Source: Tetracentron sinense
Taxonomy: Eukaryota > Streptophyta > Magnoliopsida > Trochodendrales > Trochodendraceae
Length of the DNA stretch: 64,000 nucleotides
Direction: 5' to 3'
NCBI GenBank assembly: GCA_015143295.1
Contig: CM026567.1
Location: 9,132,416-9,196,415 of the forward strand
Within the stretch, counting starts at the first letter, position 1, and each line of letters starts with the position of its first letter. Below the pieces are notes generated by a model. The model was not told where the DNA came from and did no database searches. It was given only the letters and a program-made list of their open reading frames with translations. Of the stretch, positions 1 through 11,865 are shown in pieces. A program made the translations under genes and the position numbers.

Positions 1-101
1 TTAGATATATATTAACAGAGGATGAAAATACAAAACATATATAATGAAAATGCCCAATATGTCGAAACACAAGTGTCTAAAGTCTATCCCTAATGATGTC
101 C

Positions 102-974
102 TCATTGTGCTGGACTAATACTCGCGACATTGTGAAGACCTGACTTTTGCTTCCAATCAGGACAGTCCCTTTTTATATGGCCCGGTTTGCTGCACTGATA
201 ATAAACCCTAGCATTTTCTCTATGAAAGTTCTCAAATATTATCTTCTTGGTGTAGTCTTTGAATATTTCTTTTCCCATTGGTCTTTTGGCCGGTCTCTTT
301 TCTCAGACTGCCAATGATTCTTGTATTTCTTTATATATCTTTTTAAATCTCAAAGCTTAATCTAAAATTTATGAGAATGATGTAAACCTTTGAACTGCCA
401 GTTTTCCTTTGATTCTCGGCTTTAATCCATCCTCGAATTTGTCGTCTCTTTATTGTTCATCCTCAACAAGTCTTGTTGCAAATCGGGAGAGCTGGTTGAA
501 TTTCTGTTCATACTCGCTGATTATCATGTTGCCTTGTGTCAACTGAAGGAATACCATCTCCTTTGTCTTCCTCATGGAGGTCGAAAAATACTTCTCATAA
601 AATAATTCCACAAATTTTCCCCAGGGGCTTTAGATCTTCTGAAATTGTCCTCTCGATAGTAGTCCACCAATGTTCAGTCTCTCCTGATAACATGAATATT
701 GCAAACTCTGATTTAACCTCTTCTAAGCATGCCATTGCCCAAATATATATTCTCAAGTTCTCGAACCAATTTTCAGCACTAATGGATCGATGACACCGGG
801 GAACGATGTCGGTTGAAGTTTCTTGAACTTCTCAACTCTACTACCATTCCCATGTTCTTGCGCTGGAATAAGGACACGGTTACGACTTTGTTGTCATTGG
901 ATCAACTCTGCTAGAGCAGTGATGGCCTCGAATGCTCCGACTAGAGTATTTCCAGGTGCTTGTCTCGGTGGCAT
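102..974 (-). pseudogene. Degraded Ty3/Gypsy gag
   Basis: Capsid/nucleocapsid polyprotein remnant of a Gypsy retrotransposon, read right to left from an ATG at 972-974 (MPPRQAPGN...). Visible parts are the Gag core (WW pair in a TEHWWTT context near 700, then FYEKYF and a QGNMIISEYEQKF segment ending LSRFATRL) and a single zinc knuckle at about 162-200. Several lesions are present: an in-frame stop about 35 codons in, at least one frameshift around 600-640, and a further stop after VEDEQ. The first Cys of the CX2CX4HX4C knuckle is replaced by Tyr (reads YYQCSKPGHIKRDC), a change explained by one G-to-A transition. Protease would lie left of the window. The family is clear; exact ends are approximate because the frame is broken. 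Confidence 0.8.
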
Positions 975-1287
975 TGTATTCCTATCACGAAAATAGCAAT
1001 GCTTTATTATCTCGTAATAGGAACATCAAAATCAAATTTTCATCCAAAATACCTCACCTGCCTATCCTAATTAGTCTAATCAATCTTAATCATCTTCCAG
1101 CCTGATTGAATTATCTTTACACTTTCCTAGAGATGATCTCCATCTCTAGTGTTTTGTACTCAGTACAAATATACAAGTTCAAATCCCTAACGGATTCGAA
1201 ACCGCAGTGTATGATAAGACTAATTGAGTCTAATATACAATTAGACCCTATATCGAATATGATTTGTTATGATGTTTATTGCTATTA

Positions 1288-1299
1288 GCTCTGATACCA
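1288..1299 (-). other. Primer-binding site (initiator Met tRNA)
   Basis: The plus strand reads GCTCTGATACCA, so the minus strand is TGGTATCAGAGC, the exact complement of the 3' end of plant initiator Met tRNA. It sits two bases from the LTR end at 1302 and upstream of the minus-strand gag, fixing the orientation of this element and the edge of its 5' LTR. Confidence 0.92.
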
Positions 1300-1789
1300 A
1301 ATGTGACGCCCTGAACCCGTGCCTAAGGAATAATATTCCAAGACGCATGCCCGTTCGTCATAACCACGCCCACGAAAATACTAGAATTTTCAACTTTTCT
1401 TATGAGCTTACATAAGGAATAATAATTGGTCATCACAATAACCCATCATAAGCAAATGCATTACCTCACTTACTACAATAACCTTTACTTTTGGCCCCAC
1501 AATTGCATCGTTACACTTTCCAAACTCTATCAAGCGTAGCTCCTTGCCAATTGGAAACCGCTTCAGAATTTGAAGACATAAAATGAGGGGTGAGCTATAG
1601 AGCCCGATAAAATCCACAATGCATCTAGACTATTTTCCACAAAACAACATTCATCAATTGTAATGACCTGAATATTTTTAGAAATAAAAATATTATATAT
1701 ATTCAGTATATGACTGAAGATTTAGTAATTCCTAGTATTACCTAAGTATATAAGTCATTATATTACTTAATTAAGTGATACTAGAGTAT

Positions 1790-2165
1790 ATTAAGCTTAA
1801 TACATAAAGCTTAGTGTTAATATAGGAATTTAACACTAAAGTAATTTAATTAGGTGATAATGGAATATATATTAAGCTTAATGTATAAAGCTTAGTGTTA
1901 ATATAGGAATTTAACACTAAAGTAATTTAATTAGGTGATAATGGAGTATATTAAGCTTAATACATAAAGCTTAGTGTTAATATAGGTATTTAACACTAAA
2001 GTAATTTAATTTGGTGATAATGGAATATATATTAAGCTTAATGTATAAAGCTTAGTGTTAATATAGGAATTTAACACTAAAGTAATTTAATTAGGTAATA
2101 ATAGAATATATATATTACGCTTAATGTATAAAGCTTAGTGTTAAAATAAGGATTTAACACTAAAG
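1790..2165. repeat. Tandem repeat, ~82-bp units, AT-rich
   Basis: About four to five imperfect copies of a unit containing TTAAGCTTAATACATAAAGC, then TTAGTGTTAATATAGG and a TTTAACACTAAAGTAATTTA segment. Copies differ by a few substitutions and small indels. It lies in the upstream (U3) part of the family F LTR. Confidence 0.85.
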
Positions 2166-3764
2166 TAAATTGGATCATGACAAGTGGCAATATCCTAGGG
2201 TAGTTATAAAAGAGTTGATCATGAGCTAAGAGGAGGACACATGGCAAGCGCCACATGTCAACACCACAAAAAAAAGGGGACGTCCAAGATTAACTGTGGT
2301 TAGAGTTAATTAACTATGATGAGTTAATCAGGAGTTAGAAGCATTAATCACCACTCATCATCATCTATGTGATGGACGTACAAGATGCAATCTTTGGGTA
2401 TCTAGTGCCACATGACACCTTCATTTATGAGGTTAATGAACCAAATTAGGGAGGAAGACCAAAGGTCTCTTAACATGGATTGTACTCCACGCCCAACAAA
2501 GTTGACCTTAGGTTAGTAACTTACCTTAGTTGGTTAGTTCATGAATCTAGGTTAAGGTTATAACCTTCAAGTTAAATAGAAGATATACACATGAATCTCA
2601 TTTATGAGATAGTTCATGAATATTTTATGAATGAGGAATGATATATTAGATGGATTCTTGAAATGGGATAGTGCTCATGCCCAACCTTGGTTAGTAACTT
2701 ACTTAGGTTATGTAAACCATAAAGTTAACTTGTGGAAGAGAATCTAAATTAATAAGATGCATGTATTATACATGAAGATAATAGGATTAATCATGGGTTT
2801 AAGTTGAACTATAGTTAGGTTAGTGACATGTGTCATGAATCTAAAGAGATTCATGAACTAAGAGAAATTAAAACTAATTAAGGGAATGAACCAATTTAAT
2901 TAGGTGCATGGACTTAATGGAGTTCATGAACTAGGATTTAATAAAGGGGAGTGAACCAAGAGTTAAAGATGGGCAAGACCCTTGCTTATACAAAGAAGCA
3001 TCTACGCCCACTTTGTGCTCACTTCACTTGACAACTTCTTGAGGGACTAGATGACCCCACGCCCACTTCTTGATGCTCATTCCATTTGGTGCAAAGCCAT
3101 GAAATATTAGAGAGAAAGAAAGGAAAGAGAAAGAGGAAAGAAAGAAGGAAGAAAGAATAAAGAGAGAAAGAAAGAAAATTGTGCCGGTCCAACCGACTTC
3201 GGATTCGGAACTCTACGTCAAAGAAAGTGTAAGTTATATTCAATAATATTATTTTGAATAATATTTTAGAATGAAGGTTAGTAAGTAAAATTATGAATTA
3301 ATGTTCTAACCTCTATTTAGAATAGAGGTTAGTATTTTCGAAATAAGTACTATAAGAAGAAATGAATATTCTATTATATTCTGAATAATAAATAATTATT
3401 ATGTGGATACGTTGGAAAATAGTAAAATAATACTATGCTGATGCTATGTTGGAATGCTGAAAAATAGTAAAAGAATACTATCCTGAAAATAATAAATGCA
3501 ATATTATGGTAAGATGCTAAAAATATAGAGTAATGATACTTTATTGTTATATTTTCTACGTATGTTACATTCTAATTTATGATAAGAGAAATGATGTATT
3601 TGAAATACGAAAAAGAATTATTCTAAATTATAAAATTATAGTTATGAGATAGTTATAATAAAGATAATTAGAATGAAAAGTGTATAATCATAATGTTGTG
3701 ATTTATATGAAATTATTATCTTATAATGTCTTAAAGAGAAGACAAGGAAAAGATAAATACGCTT

Positions 3765-4320
3765 ATGTTAAAAAGTCCTCAAGATAGTGGCAAGGCAAAT
3801 GGATACCAGTTGGCAAAAACTCATGAGGGATTAATGAAAATTCCAAGATGGGGTGAGCCAAAGGCAAAAACTCATGAAGGGTTAATGAAAATTCCAAGAC
3901 GGGGTGAGTCAAAGACAAAAACTCATGAGAGGTTAATGATAACTCCAAGACGGGGTGAGTCTAAGACAAAAACTCATGAGGGGTAAAAACTTCAAGTTGG
4001 GGTGAGTCTAGAGAGGTACCTTGCAGTGATCATCTTGAGAGGCGGAATTAAGATAAGTCTGTAAGATAAAAGAAAAGATAAAGGAAAGATAAAAATTGTT
4101 TATCTTAAAAAGGTCTCAAGATAGTGGCAAGGCAAAGGGATATCATTTGACAAAAACTCATAAGAGGTTAATGAAAACTTCAAGACGGGGTGAGCCTAAG
4201 GCAAAAACTCATGAGGGGTTAATGAAAACTCTAAGACGGGGTGCGCCTAAGACAAAAACTCATGAGAGGTTAATGATAACTTCAAGACGGGGTGAGTCTA
4301 AAGAGGTACCTTTCAGTGAT
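3765..4320. repeat. 51-bp minisatellite in a two-part higher-order array
   Basis: Units of about 51 bp centred on AACTCATGAGGGGTTAATGA and CCAAGACGGGGTGAGTC repeat three to four times in each of two blocks. The blocks start with the same CTCAAGATAGTGGCAAGGCA lead-in at 3777 and about 4112, giving a higher-order period near 335 bp. The unit is a multiple of three and free of stops, so each block reads as 17-residue protein repeats; I treat that as a by-product. Confidence 0.85.
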
Positions 4321-5571
4321 CAACTTGAAAGACAGAGTTAAGATAAACCGGATCTAAAGTAAAAGATGTTTAAAGAAATGTCAAAAGTAATATTAAATGG
4401 TTTAATATTATATTTTTGTGATAAAACTGTTATCTAAAAGTTTTATTATGCTTATTCTAACTTATTGTTCAGCATAATATTATGAAATATTCTTATTGGG
4501 CTTCCTAGCTCACTGACTTTTTATGCCGCCAGATGATCAGTAAAAGAACAACTTAAAAGTGACGTTCAAGGAAAGACGGAGTCGCTTTTGATTTTACTGT
4601 TATAATTTGTTATATGTTCATTTTGATGTAATTAAGTTGGTTATGTAAACCTTAACTTTAATTATGGACATGGTTATGATGACTATTGCATATGGATGGA
4701 TAAGGGTTTAAAAAGTTTTAAATTCCCTTGGTAATTTATTTACGCTTCCGTATTATAAGAGAAAAAGGATCTCACGGACGGATTACTCTTATATTTCATT
4801 AGTGAAATGTTAAGTTTAAGTTGGGTCGTGACATCAATAATGATATAATAGTACAGTACAAATCTCATATTATAATAATATCATAACTCGTGACCCTAGG
4901 TCACTCAGGGCTATTTCACCATATCCGAGGTTCCCAACTTCAAAATATTTTCCATCATCAAGTTCATCCAATGATTGTCCTCAACATCAAGTTACCGTGT
5001 CAGATAATCGATCACGCTCTATCCTTGAGTCCACAAACTCAATCGACTGGGCCTTTACCTGTGTATAACCTCTATCCTTGAGTCCACAGACTCAATCATC
5101 CATCAATCGGGACTTCTCTCGATTACAACTAATCCTTGGGTATGCCGACCCAATTAACCTTAAATTCTTATTTCTATAACTTGGGCCTTCACCCGATGGC
5201 TGCCAAGAACAATACCACTCCTTTGACATATCACACTCTCTCGTAACAACACCTCTGACATATCACTTTATATTTTTCCATTATGGGAAACATCAACACA
5301 CACAACCACATTTGTCATGAACACATCTGATCGTCGGGATACACATCTGATCAATAGGATACCCAACTAATAGCTAGGAAACCCATCCAACCTGCCAAGA
5401 AAATGAAACTCATCTGATAATCCAGGGACGCACCTCTGACTACCATGATAGCCAAGAAACTCATCCAACATGCAAGGATACCACATTTGACATACCAAGG
5501 ACGCACCTATAACTACCAGGAAACACCTGACTACTAGCAAACATCAGACATATCACTCTGTCAGGCAAACA

Positions 5572-6930
5572 TATAGAGCCCCAGAACCGAGTTCACTCGG
5601 CTGTGAATAGTGTTTTTAAGGCCTAAAGCCTTAATGAAATTGTGGTTTCTTGTTTTAAAATGAAATGAGGTTTTGAATGAATTAAAATATGTATGGAAAG
5701 TTTTAAAAATGTTTTAAGATCTAGAGGGGGATTTTTCTTTTGTTTGTAGGAGTGAGAACAAAATTAGGACACACTCTAAGTTTGAAAAGGAGGGATGCCT
5801 TAACATACCTCAACTTTAAGGAGCTCTAGAATTCTCACCGCTGATCCGAATCGAGTGATTCTTGAATTTTTGAAAAGATATCAAAACCCTCTTCGAGGTT
5901 CATGTTTATCACTTTTTCATATTTTGAGTCGAAGTTGGGTCAAATTTCGGATTTTCGGAAACTAGTCTGCTGAAAATCTGGGCTGTTGAAATCCATTTCA
6001 GACCATTCATCTTTAGAGCCCATTTAGGCTATTAAAAACACAAAATTAGGATTTTTCCATAATTGAAAAAATTGTTTCCGTTTGAATAAATAGTCCAACT
6101 TAAGTTGAATCGTCAAAATCCGATAAACAAGTCAAAATTTATGGTCAAAATACCAAAGCGGAAAAAATCACAAGCCCTGTCATATAAATTCGGCGACGAA
6201 TTATTAAAGGGGTCTCAAGTTCGGTGATGAAGTGAGCTGAGGGCTGAAATTCATCGACAAATTCAACCCAGAAAAGGGCAAAAACGTCCAGAACTTACCA
6301 CCGACCTTGGGGAGATATTTTGTAAGGACTTTTCAAGGTTTTGGCAACCCTTAGCCTATAAATAGGAGAAGATTTCATAGGTATAGATTTATCAAACCTT
6401 AAGCATTGATTTTGGGGATTTTTAGAAGAGAAGAAGAAGAAAACTCTGATTTCCCAAAGTGTTCTTCTCAGACCAAAGTGAAGCTCAATACTTGCTTCTA
6501 AGGTTTGTACTTTGCTATTTTTAGTATTTTAGAGCATGGGTTTTCTATTCAAGGTGTTTCTCAAATTCTGAAATCAAAAAGGGGGTTTTTGGTTTTATTT
6601 TTCAATTAAGGTTCAAGCTTCTCAAAGCTTTAACTAAGCTTTTTCAAGCTTGTTTCCCATCTAGCAGAGGTTTAAAGCTTCCTTTAAAAGGTAGCTACAC
6701 TCTACTATCTACCATTGGCTATTCTTTAAATAAAACCATGTTTTACGGTGTGTTCTTGGATGAATTGGATGATGAATTCTAAGTATTTGTAAGCTATCAC
6801 TATTATTGAATTTCTATGACTATGATTCCATGTTTTTAAGCTTTCTAAGTATAGTACGATGTTCACAAGCACACTATGCACTCTTTATCTTACATGTCTC
6901 GCATGATTTGAAGGTTTCTTCATAAGTCGG
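5572..6930 (+). mobile_element. Truncated Gypsy LTR (5' part)
   Basis: Starts TATAGAGCCCC (TG altered to TA) followed by the family block AACCGAGTTCACTCGGCTGT. It carries the shared U3 block (AATCGAGTGATTCTTG near 5856), a degenerate palindrome array (6186-6272), a TATA box (CTATAAATAGG near 6355), and the donor-like AAAAG/GTAGCTACACTCTAC at 6691. It breaks off in the minisatellite zone around 6930, just before a Copia LTR. The last about 25 bp before 6955 are unassigned. Confidence 0.75.
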
Positions 6931-6954
6931 GCTATCGAAGCCATAAGAAATTCT

Positions 6955-7655
6955 TGTTAGACATGATGCCCAGAAAAGTCATTTAGATTGTCAGAACCTT
7001 ATTAATTTGATTAATAAATGCTTCTTCTTAATCTATTGTCTATTCATTATGGGTATTTGACCATGATCATGAGATGATCTATACGATATGAGATATCGAT
7101 AAAGGTCCATAGGACATATTGTAGGAAAGTTATGTGATTAGATTATCACAGGGAGATATTAATTTCCGGTTCCTTATACCTTATATAGTCACAACTATGG
7201 GTGAAGCTGGGCACTTCACTTATATGACTGCCAGAATGCTAAGATATTCTTAATAGTTGAGATGCAGTTCTATCTCGAACTATTGTAGTGGAGACTACAC
7301 ATCAGCATATGGGTGCTTAAATGTACACTAACTGATTGCATTCAATGAGAGACCTCTTACATAAACATACTATCAGATAGTTGGTCTCTCATTCACATTG
7401 AACGATTTCGATGATCCTTAGATTTGATGAGTTCATCTATGACTGAGCGGTGATCTGACTGTTTTGATTCTATCAATGTATTTTCTAAGTTAGGGAATAC
7501 AATACAGTGATAGTTGGATAGTCAGAAAGTTATTCGAGTCATGATGAATTTCAAACAAGAAATCCATGCTCATTAATTTGAGAGATTATCCAAGTTCCGG
7601 GTAAGACAGTTGATTAAGTTCAAATCCTGCGCAGGTGATTTTGAAAACAAAATAA
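6955..7655 (+). mobile_element. Copia 5' LTR, first part
   Basis: Begins TGTTAGACATGATGCCC, the same LTR start found next to Copia RNase H on the other strand at 44527, and matches that copy through CCTGCGCAGGTGATTTTGAA. At about 7655 it breaks into the internal region of a type A element. The rest of this LTR resumes at 29951; about 0.85 kb present in the reverse copies is missing, so the interruption involved a deletion as well as insertion. Confidence 0.82.
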
Positions 7656-7688
7656 GTGAGTGATTGGAATTTGTTTGCATGTGCAGGG

Positions 7689-8030
7689 ATGCCGAGGATG
7701 TATAGAATTCCCACTAAGCAAGACTGGGAGATTTATGAGAGGATGAGAGTCACATTGATGCGACGTTATCCGGAGTGGATCGGTCTATTCCAACAGATTA
7801 TGAAGGCCATTACGCCTAAGGCTATCCAGATAAATCCAAATGGAACTGCCTGGGTACCTTCGCCTCCGAAGAGGCTTACTGCTCGAGAATACCGTGAGAT
7901 TTTGAATATCCGTAAGCAGGCCAAGAAGAAGTTGACAGGGGAGGGGGAGGATCGCATGTTAGCAAGCTGGGAGGGTAGGACATCCCAGGAGGAAGCTGGG
8001 AGTAGTTCGTCCACCTCTACTGAGGTGTAG
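7689..8030 (+). CDS. Unidentified 113-aa ORF of type A elements, copy 1
   Basis: I do not recognise this protein. From the first shared ATG it reads MPRMYRIPTKQDWEIYERMR and continues with an aromatic/basic stretch (RRYPEWIGLFQQ), a Pro-rich turn (WVPSPPKRLTAREY), a Lys-rich helix-like segment (NIRKQAKKKL) and a Ser/Thr tail ending TSTEV. There is no signal peptide, membrane segment, zinc knuckle or retroviral catalytic motif. It ends about 350 bp before the polypurine tract, in the place where related elements carry gag. The second copy at 24659 differs at three bases: one replacement (Gln/Arg) and two synonymous. A 1-base indel just upstream shifts the frame before this ATG, which argues for this start. 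The preceding TTTGCATGTGCAG resembles a splice acceptor, so it may be a captured host exon (inference). Confidence 0.55.
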   Translation: MPRMYRIPTKQDWEIYERMRVTLMRRYPEWIGLFQQIMKAITPKAIQINPNGTAWVPSPPKRLTAREYREILNIRKQAKKKLTGEGEDRMLASWEGRTSQEEAGSSSSTSTEV

Positions 8031-8377
8031 ATGCCTGTGTTTTTGTATAGCGCCATGACGGGAGACCATAGTGCATCTATATCATTTTGGAGTATAAAAG
8101 AAGCCCTAGTCGGTCTTTTGATCAGTTGGCTTATCTTTTATACATGTAAAGTGTTATGATGTTTTGTTATATTATGATGTACACGATTTCAATATCGTAT
8201 ATCGTCAATAGGAAATGAATGAAATGGCTCTTTTGGTCATAGAACCTTATATTCTAAAGATGTTGTTATACATTGCTTGACTTAGTTAAGGATAATAAAG
8301 AGTGAAAAAAAATATATATATGTATATATATATCCCCGCATGTACTATCACTCTACCTTCATGGACGAAATTTCTAT

Positions 8378-8390
8378 AAGGGGGGGAGGA
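8378..8390 (+). other. Polypurine tract, type A copy 1
   Basis: AAGGGGGGGAGGA directly precedes the LTR start TGTAGAGCCCC. The upstream GGACGAAATTTCTATAAGG block is shared with the type B and second type A elements (15638, 25340). Confidence 0.92.
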
Positions 8391-10539
8391 TGTAGAGCCC
8401 CGGATTTTCTGCAAACACTGATCATGTGAGTGAATAGTGCTTTGCACTAGGTGTGTTCAAGCCAAGGTGTTCAGTGTGATCTTGGCATTTGGTTAATGCT
8501 AAGGGGAATATATTTTTGTGTAAAACATGTGATATGTGTTGTATAAGTTCAGGATTTGGTGTGTTGTGAGCCTTAGGGGTGAAAACCAAGTTCACATGCA
8601 CTGTGATTAGTGCCAAGGTCACTAGTATTGGAAGGGCCAAAGGCCTTCAATTTAGTTAGGTTTGGTTAATGAGAGTGAGGGTTTTCACATGGCTTGACTA
8701 TGATGTAAGTTTAGTGTATGAGTCATGTGGTGTGAGGTATCTTTGGGAAAGTAAGCAAAGAGTATAAAACATACTCTTAAGTGTTAAGTGAATAGTGCAT
8801 ATAGAGGTCAAGGCCTCTATGTATCATCTTGGATATTTCACAGTGAAATGATGGTTCGATGTGCATGTGTTGAGTCTCAAAAAGAGAGTATAAGTATACT
8901 CTAAGTATCTAAACACATAGGGTATAAAACAACCTAAGTGTGAATGTAGAACCCCGGGAATCAATTTCACAATGCTGTGAATAGTGTCAGGGCATTGGGG
9001 TTGAAGGCCAAAAGTGCTCTTGTATTGTTATGATGTTATAGAAAAATGATAATGAGGGTTTTTAACTAGAGTTTTGTTGGATAGAAATATGTGTGGTGTA
9101 TGTCGGTGCGTTCAAACCAAGAGTATGAAATGCTCTATGTCCTTGGGAGTTTAAACAAAGAGTATGCATGACTCGAGGTATGTGAGTGATGAAGCAAAGA
9201 TTAAAAGGACACTAGAAGAAATTGAGTGGTGTTAGTATGCAAAGGAAGGGCAAAGAAAATACTCTAAGTAGGTAAAATCAAGGGTTGTAAGTGAATAGTG
9301 TGTGAATAGTGCTATGAATAGTGTGTTAAGGCTTAAAGCCTTGGGTTGGGTAATGGTTATGGTATTATATGTGAAAGAGGATTTTGGTTTCTAATGAATG
9401 TTCATGGAATTATGAATGTTTTAAAGTCTTAAGGAATTTCAATTAATGTTGTGAGAGTTAAAGCATAAGTTGTAAAAGTTATAAGTTTGAAAGAGAGAGG
9501 AATGCCTAAACATACCCTCAACTTTGACGAGTTGTAGAATACTCACCGCTTATCAGAATCAAGTGATTCTTAAATTTTTAGAAAGGTATTGAAACCCTCT
9601 TCGAGGTTCATGTTTACCACTTTTTCAGATTTTGAGTTGAGGATGGGTCAAATATCAGATTTCTGGAAACGAATCTGCTGAAAATCTGGGCTGCTGAATT
9701 CCATTTTCAAACCAGTCATCTTTAAAGGCTGTTTGGTCTATGAAGACAGAAGAATTAGAAACGTTATAAAATATGAAAGTTGTAGCCATTTAAAAGATAA
9801 ATTCAACACAAGTTGAATCGTCAAAATCGGATAAGCGAGTCAAAAGTTATGCTCAAAATACCAAAGCGGGAAAAACCAGGAGCCTGTCATGCAATTTCGG
9901 CGACGAATTGCTGAAGGGGACCCAAATTCGTCGACGTAGTAACTCGGGGGCTGAAATTCGTCGACGAATTCAACCTAGATGATGGTAAAAATGTTCAGAA
10001 CTTTTCCACCGACCTTGGGAGATCTTTTGGGATATTTTGCCAACCTTTAGGCTATAAATAAGATCCTAAATTCGTTTCTTAGGGTTTACAAATCCTAAGC
10101 TTGGATTTTTTTGAGAGATTGAAAGAGAAGAAGAAGAAGGAAGCTAAGGTAGTTCTTGGGTGTTCTTGAGTTCGTGTTTTCCACCAAAGGAAGAGTCCTT
10201 CTTGCTTCCTTGATGTTTTAAAGTTTGGATTTCATCCCCAAAGTGATTCTTAAGCTTAAAGTTTCTAAGGAAAATTCTGTTAGTGTCTTGGAAACGGGAT
10301 TTCAGATTTTCCAGCTTTCTCAAAGCTTTAACCAAGCTTTCTCAAGCTTGATTCTTGTTTCGTAGAAGTGTAAAAACTTCCATTTCAGGTAGACACACTC
10401 TACTACCTACCTTGTGCTATTATTTTTTAAAGTAAATCACTCTGTTTAAGGGTGTTCTTGGATGAATTGGATGATGACTTGAATATGAGATGTAAGCTAT
10501 CACTAGTATTGATTTCAATGAATATGATGCCATGTTTAC

Positions 10540-11760
10540 AAGATTTCTAAGATCACCATGGCATTCATAAGTACTATATGCACCTATGTTCACAAGTATA
10601 GCATGATATTCACAAGTCTCGCATGATCCGATGTTTTCTCACAAGAAAAGGTATTTTCAAAAAGTTCATAAGCAAGGTTTTGATGAAAAGAATTCTCACA
10701 AGCTCACAAGTGATAAAGCCAAACTATGGGTTGGTAAGTGACAAGTTCTAAGATCGTTTCAAAGCTCACAAGGAATCCCACTGTACATGGACTCACAAGT
10801 AGTCATGTCTCACGAGCTCACAAATTCACAAGATCGCAAGTTCACAAGAAAATCACGCATACTTAGATCCTCGCATGCTCACAAGGAATCCCAACTTTCG
10901 CAAGAATTCACATGAACTCACAAGAACATGATTATCACATGACAAGATTTACTTGGTTTTCTTTTCACACGAATATTTGTTAAGAAAAGGTTTGGTGACT
11001 ACTTTCACGAATGTAGTTGTATATCACTAAGTATTCCATGCTCAGTCGACTATTGACTGTGCTATTATTGACTGTGCTATTATTCCATGCTCAGCCGACT
11101 ATTCACACGAATACTTCCATTTCAGGTAGATACACTCTACTACCTACCTTGTGCTATTATTTTTAAAGCAAATCACTATGTTTAAGGATGTTCTTGGATG
11201 AATTGATGATGACTTGAATATGAGACAAATCACTATGTTTAAGGGTGTTCTTGGATGAATTGGATGATGACTTGATTTGGGTGAAGCTATCACTAGTATT
11301 GATTTCAATGAATATGATGCCATGCTTACAAGCTTTCTAAGATCACCATGGCATTCACAAGTACTTGATGCACCTATGTTCACAAGTATAACATGATATT
11401 CACAAGTCTCGCATGATCCGATGTTTTCTCACAAGAAAGGTATTTCTAAAAGTTCATAAGCAAGGTTTTGATTAAAGGAATTCTTACAAGCTCACAAGTG
11501 ATAAAGCCAAACTATGGGTTGGTAAGTGACAAGTTCTAAGATCGTTTCAAAGCTCACAAGGAATCCTACTATACATGGACTCACAAGTAGTCATGTCTCA
11601 CAAGCTCACAAGTTCACAAGCTCGCAAGTTCACAAGAAAATCATGCATACTCAGATCCTCGCATGCTCACAAGGAATCCCAATTTTCGCAAGAATTCACA
11701 TGAACTCACAAGAACATGATTATCACATGACAAGATTTACTTGGTTTTCTTTTCACACGA
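10540..11760. repeat. CTCACAAG minisatellite (two duplicated blocks)
   Basis: Degenerate short repeats built on TCACAAG and TTCACAAG, dense at about 10540-10975 and 11330-11760. The two blocks belong to the ~736-bp duplication in this LTR. Equivalent zones occur at 20108-20540, 27490-27950, 28316-28750 and 52040-52490. Confidence 0.8.
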
Positions 11761-11865
11761 ATATTTGTTAAGAAAAGGTTTTGGTGACTACTTTCACAAA
11801 TGTTATTCTCTAAGCTTATGCATGTTCATAATATTATTCACTGTTAGTTAGTAGTTTGTATATCA

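Larger units (their letters stand above)
1659..4833 (+). mobile_element. Solo LTR, family F
   Basis: Starts TGTAATGACC and ends GGGTCGTGACA, and is flanked on both sides by the 5-bp target-site duplication TCAAT (1654-1658 and 4834-4838). No internal region is present, so it is a solo LTR left by LTR-LTR recombination (3,175 bp). It differs from the other LTRs here: it has no palindrome array and no GCTGAG hairpin, but has two tandem-repeat zones (about 1790-2165 and 3765-4320) and a TATA-like TTATACAAA near 2974. Confidence 0.88.
1302..5571 (-). mobile_element. 5' LTR of the reverse Gypsy element, split by a solo LTR
   Basis: The LTR begins next to the PBS (TGTGACGCCCTGAAC on plus) and resumes after the solo LTR at 1659-4833. 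The resumed part (4839-5571) is rich in imperfect repeats, such as stretches around ATCCTTGAGTCCACA at 5024 and 5076 and variants of CATCTGATCGTCGGGAT at 5325-5480. It is cut off at 5572 by the start of another LTR, so its far end is not seen. No ORF is credible here. Confidence 0.7.

Noticed and set aside
1286-1300. Possible tRNA gene fragment (GCTCTGATACCA)
   Set aside because: It is only the 12-base complement to the tRNA 3' end next to an LTR, i.e. a primer-binding site. No cloverleaf sequence surrounds it.
3765-3986. Open frame of 17-residue protein repeats (KTHEGLMKIPRRGE units)
   Set aside because: The DNA unit is 51 bp, a multiple of three without stops, so any frame open once stays open. 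No homology or start context, and it lies in the minisatellite zone of a solo LTR.
8300-8340. AT-rich TATATATGTATATATA as an origin or promoter
   Set aside because: A simple repeat before the polypurine tract, present in both type A copies; no further support.
9880-9980. Cluster of SalI-type GTCGAC sites suggesting a cloning artefact
   Set aside because: The palindromes are inside a conserved LTR position, occur in diverged copies with point mutations, and are replaced by other palindromes in sister families.
10540-10975. CRISPR-like direct repeats
   Set aside because: Units are degenerate, have no regular unique spacers, and lie inside LTRs of a eukaryotic retroelement. They are minisatellites.
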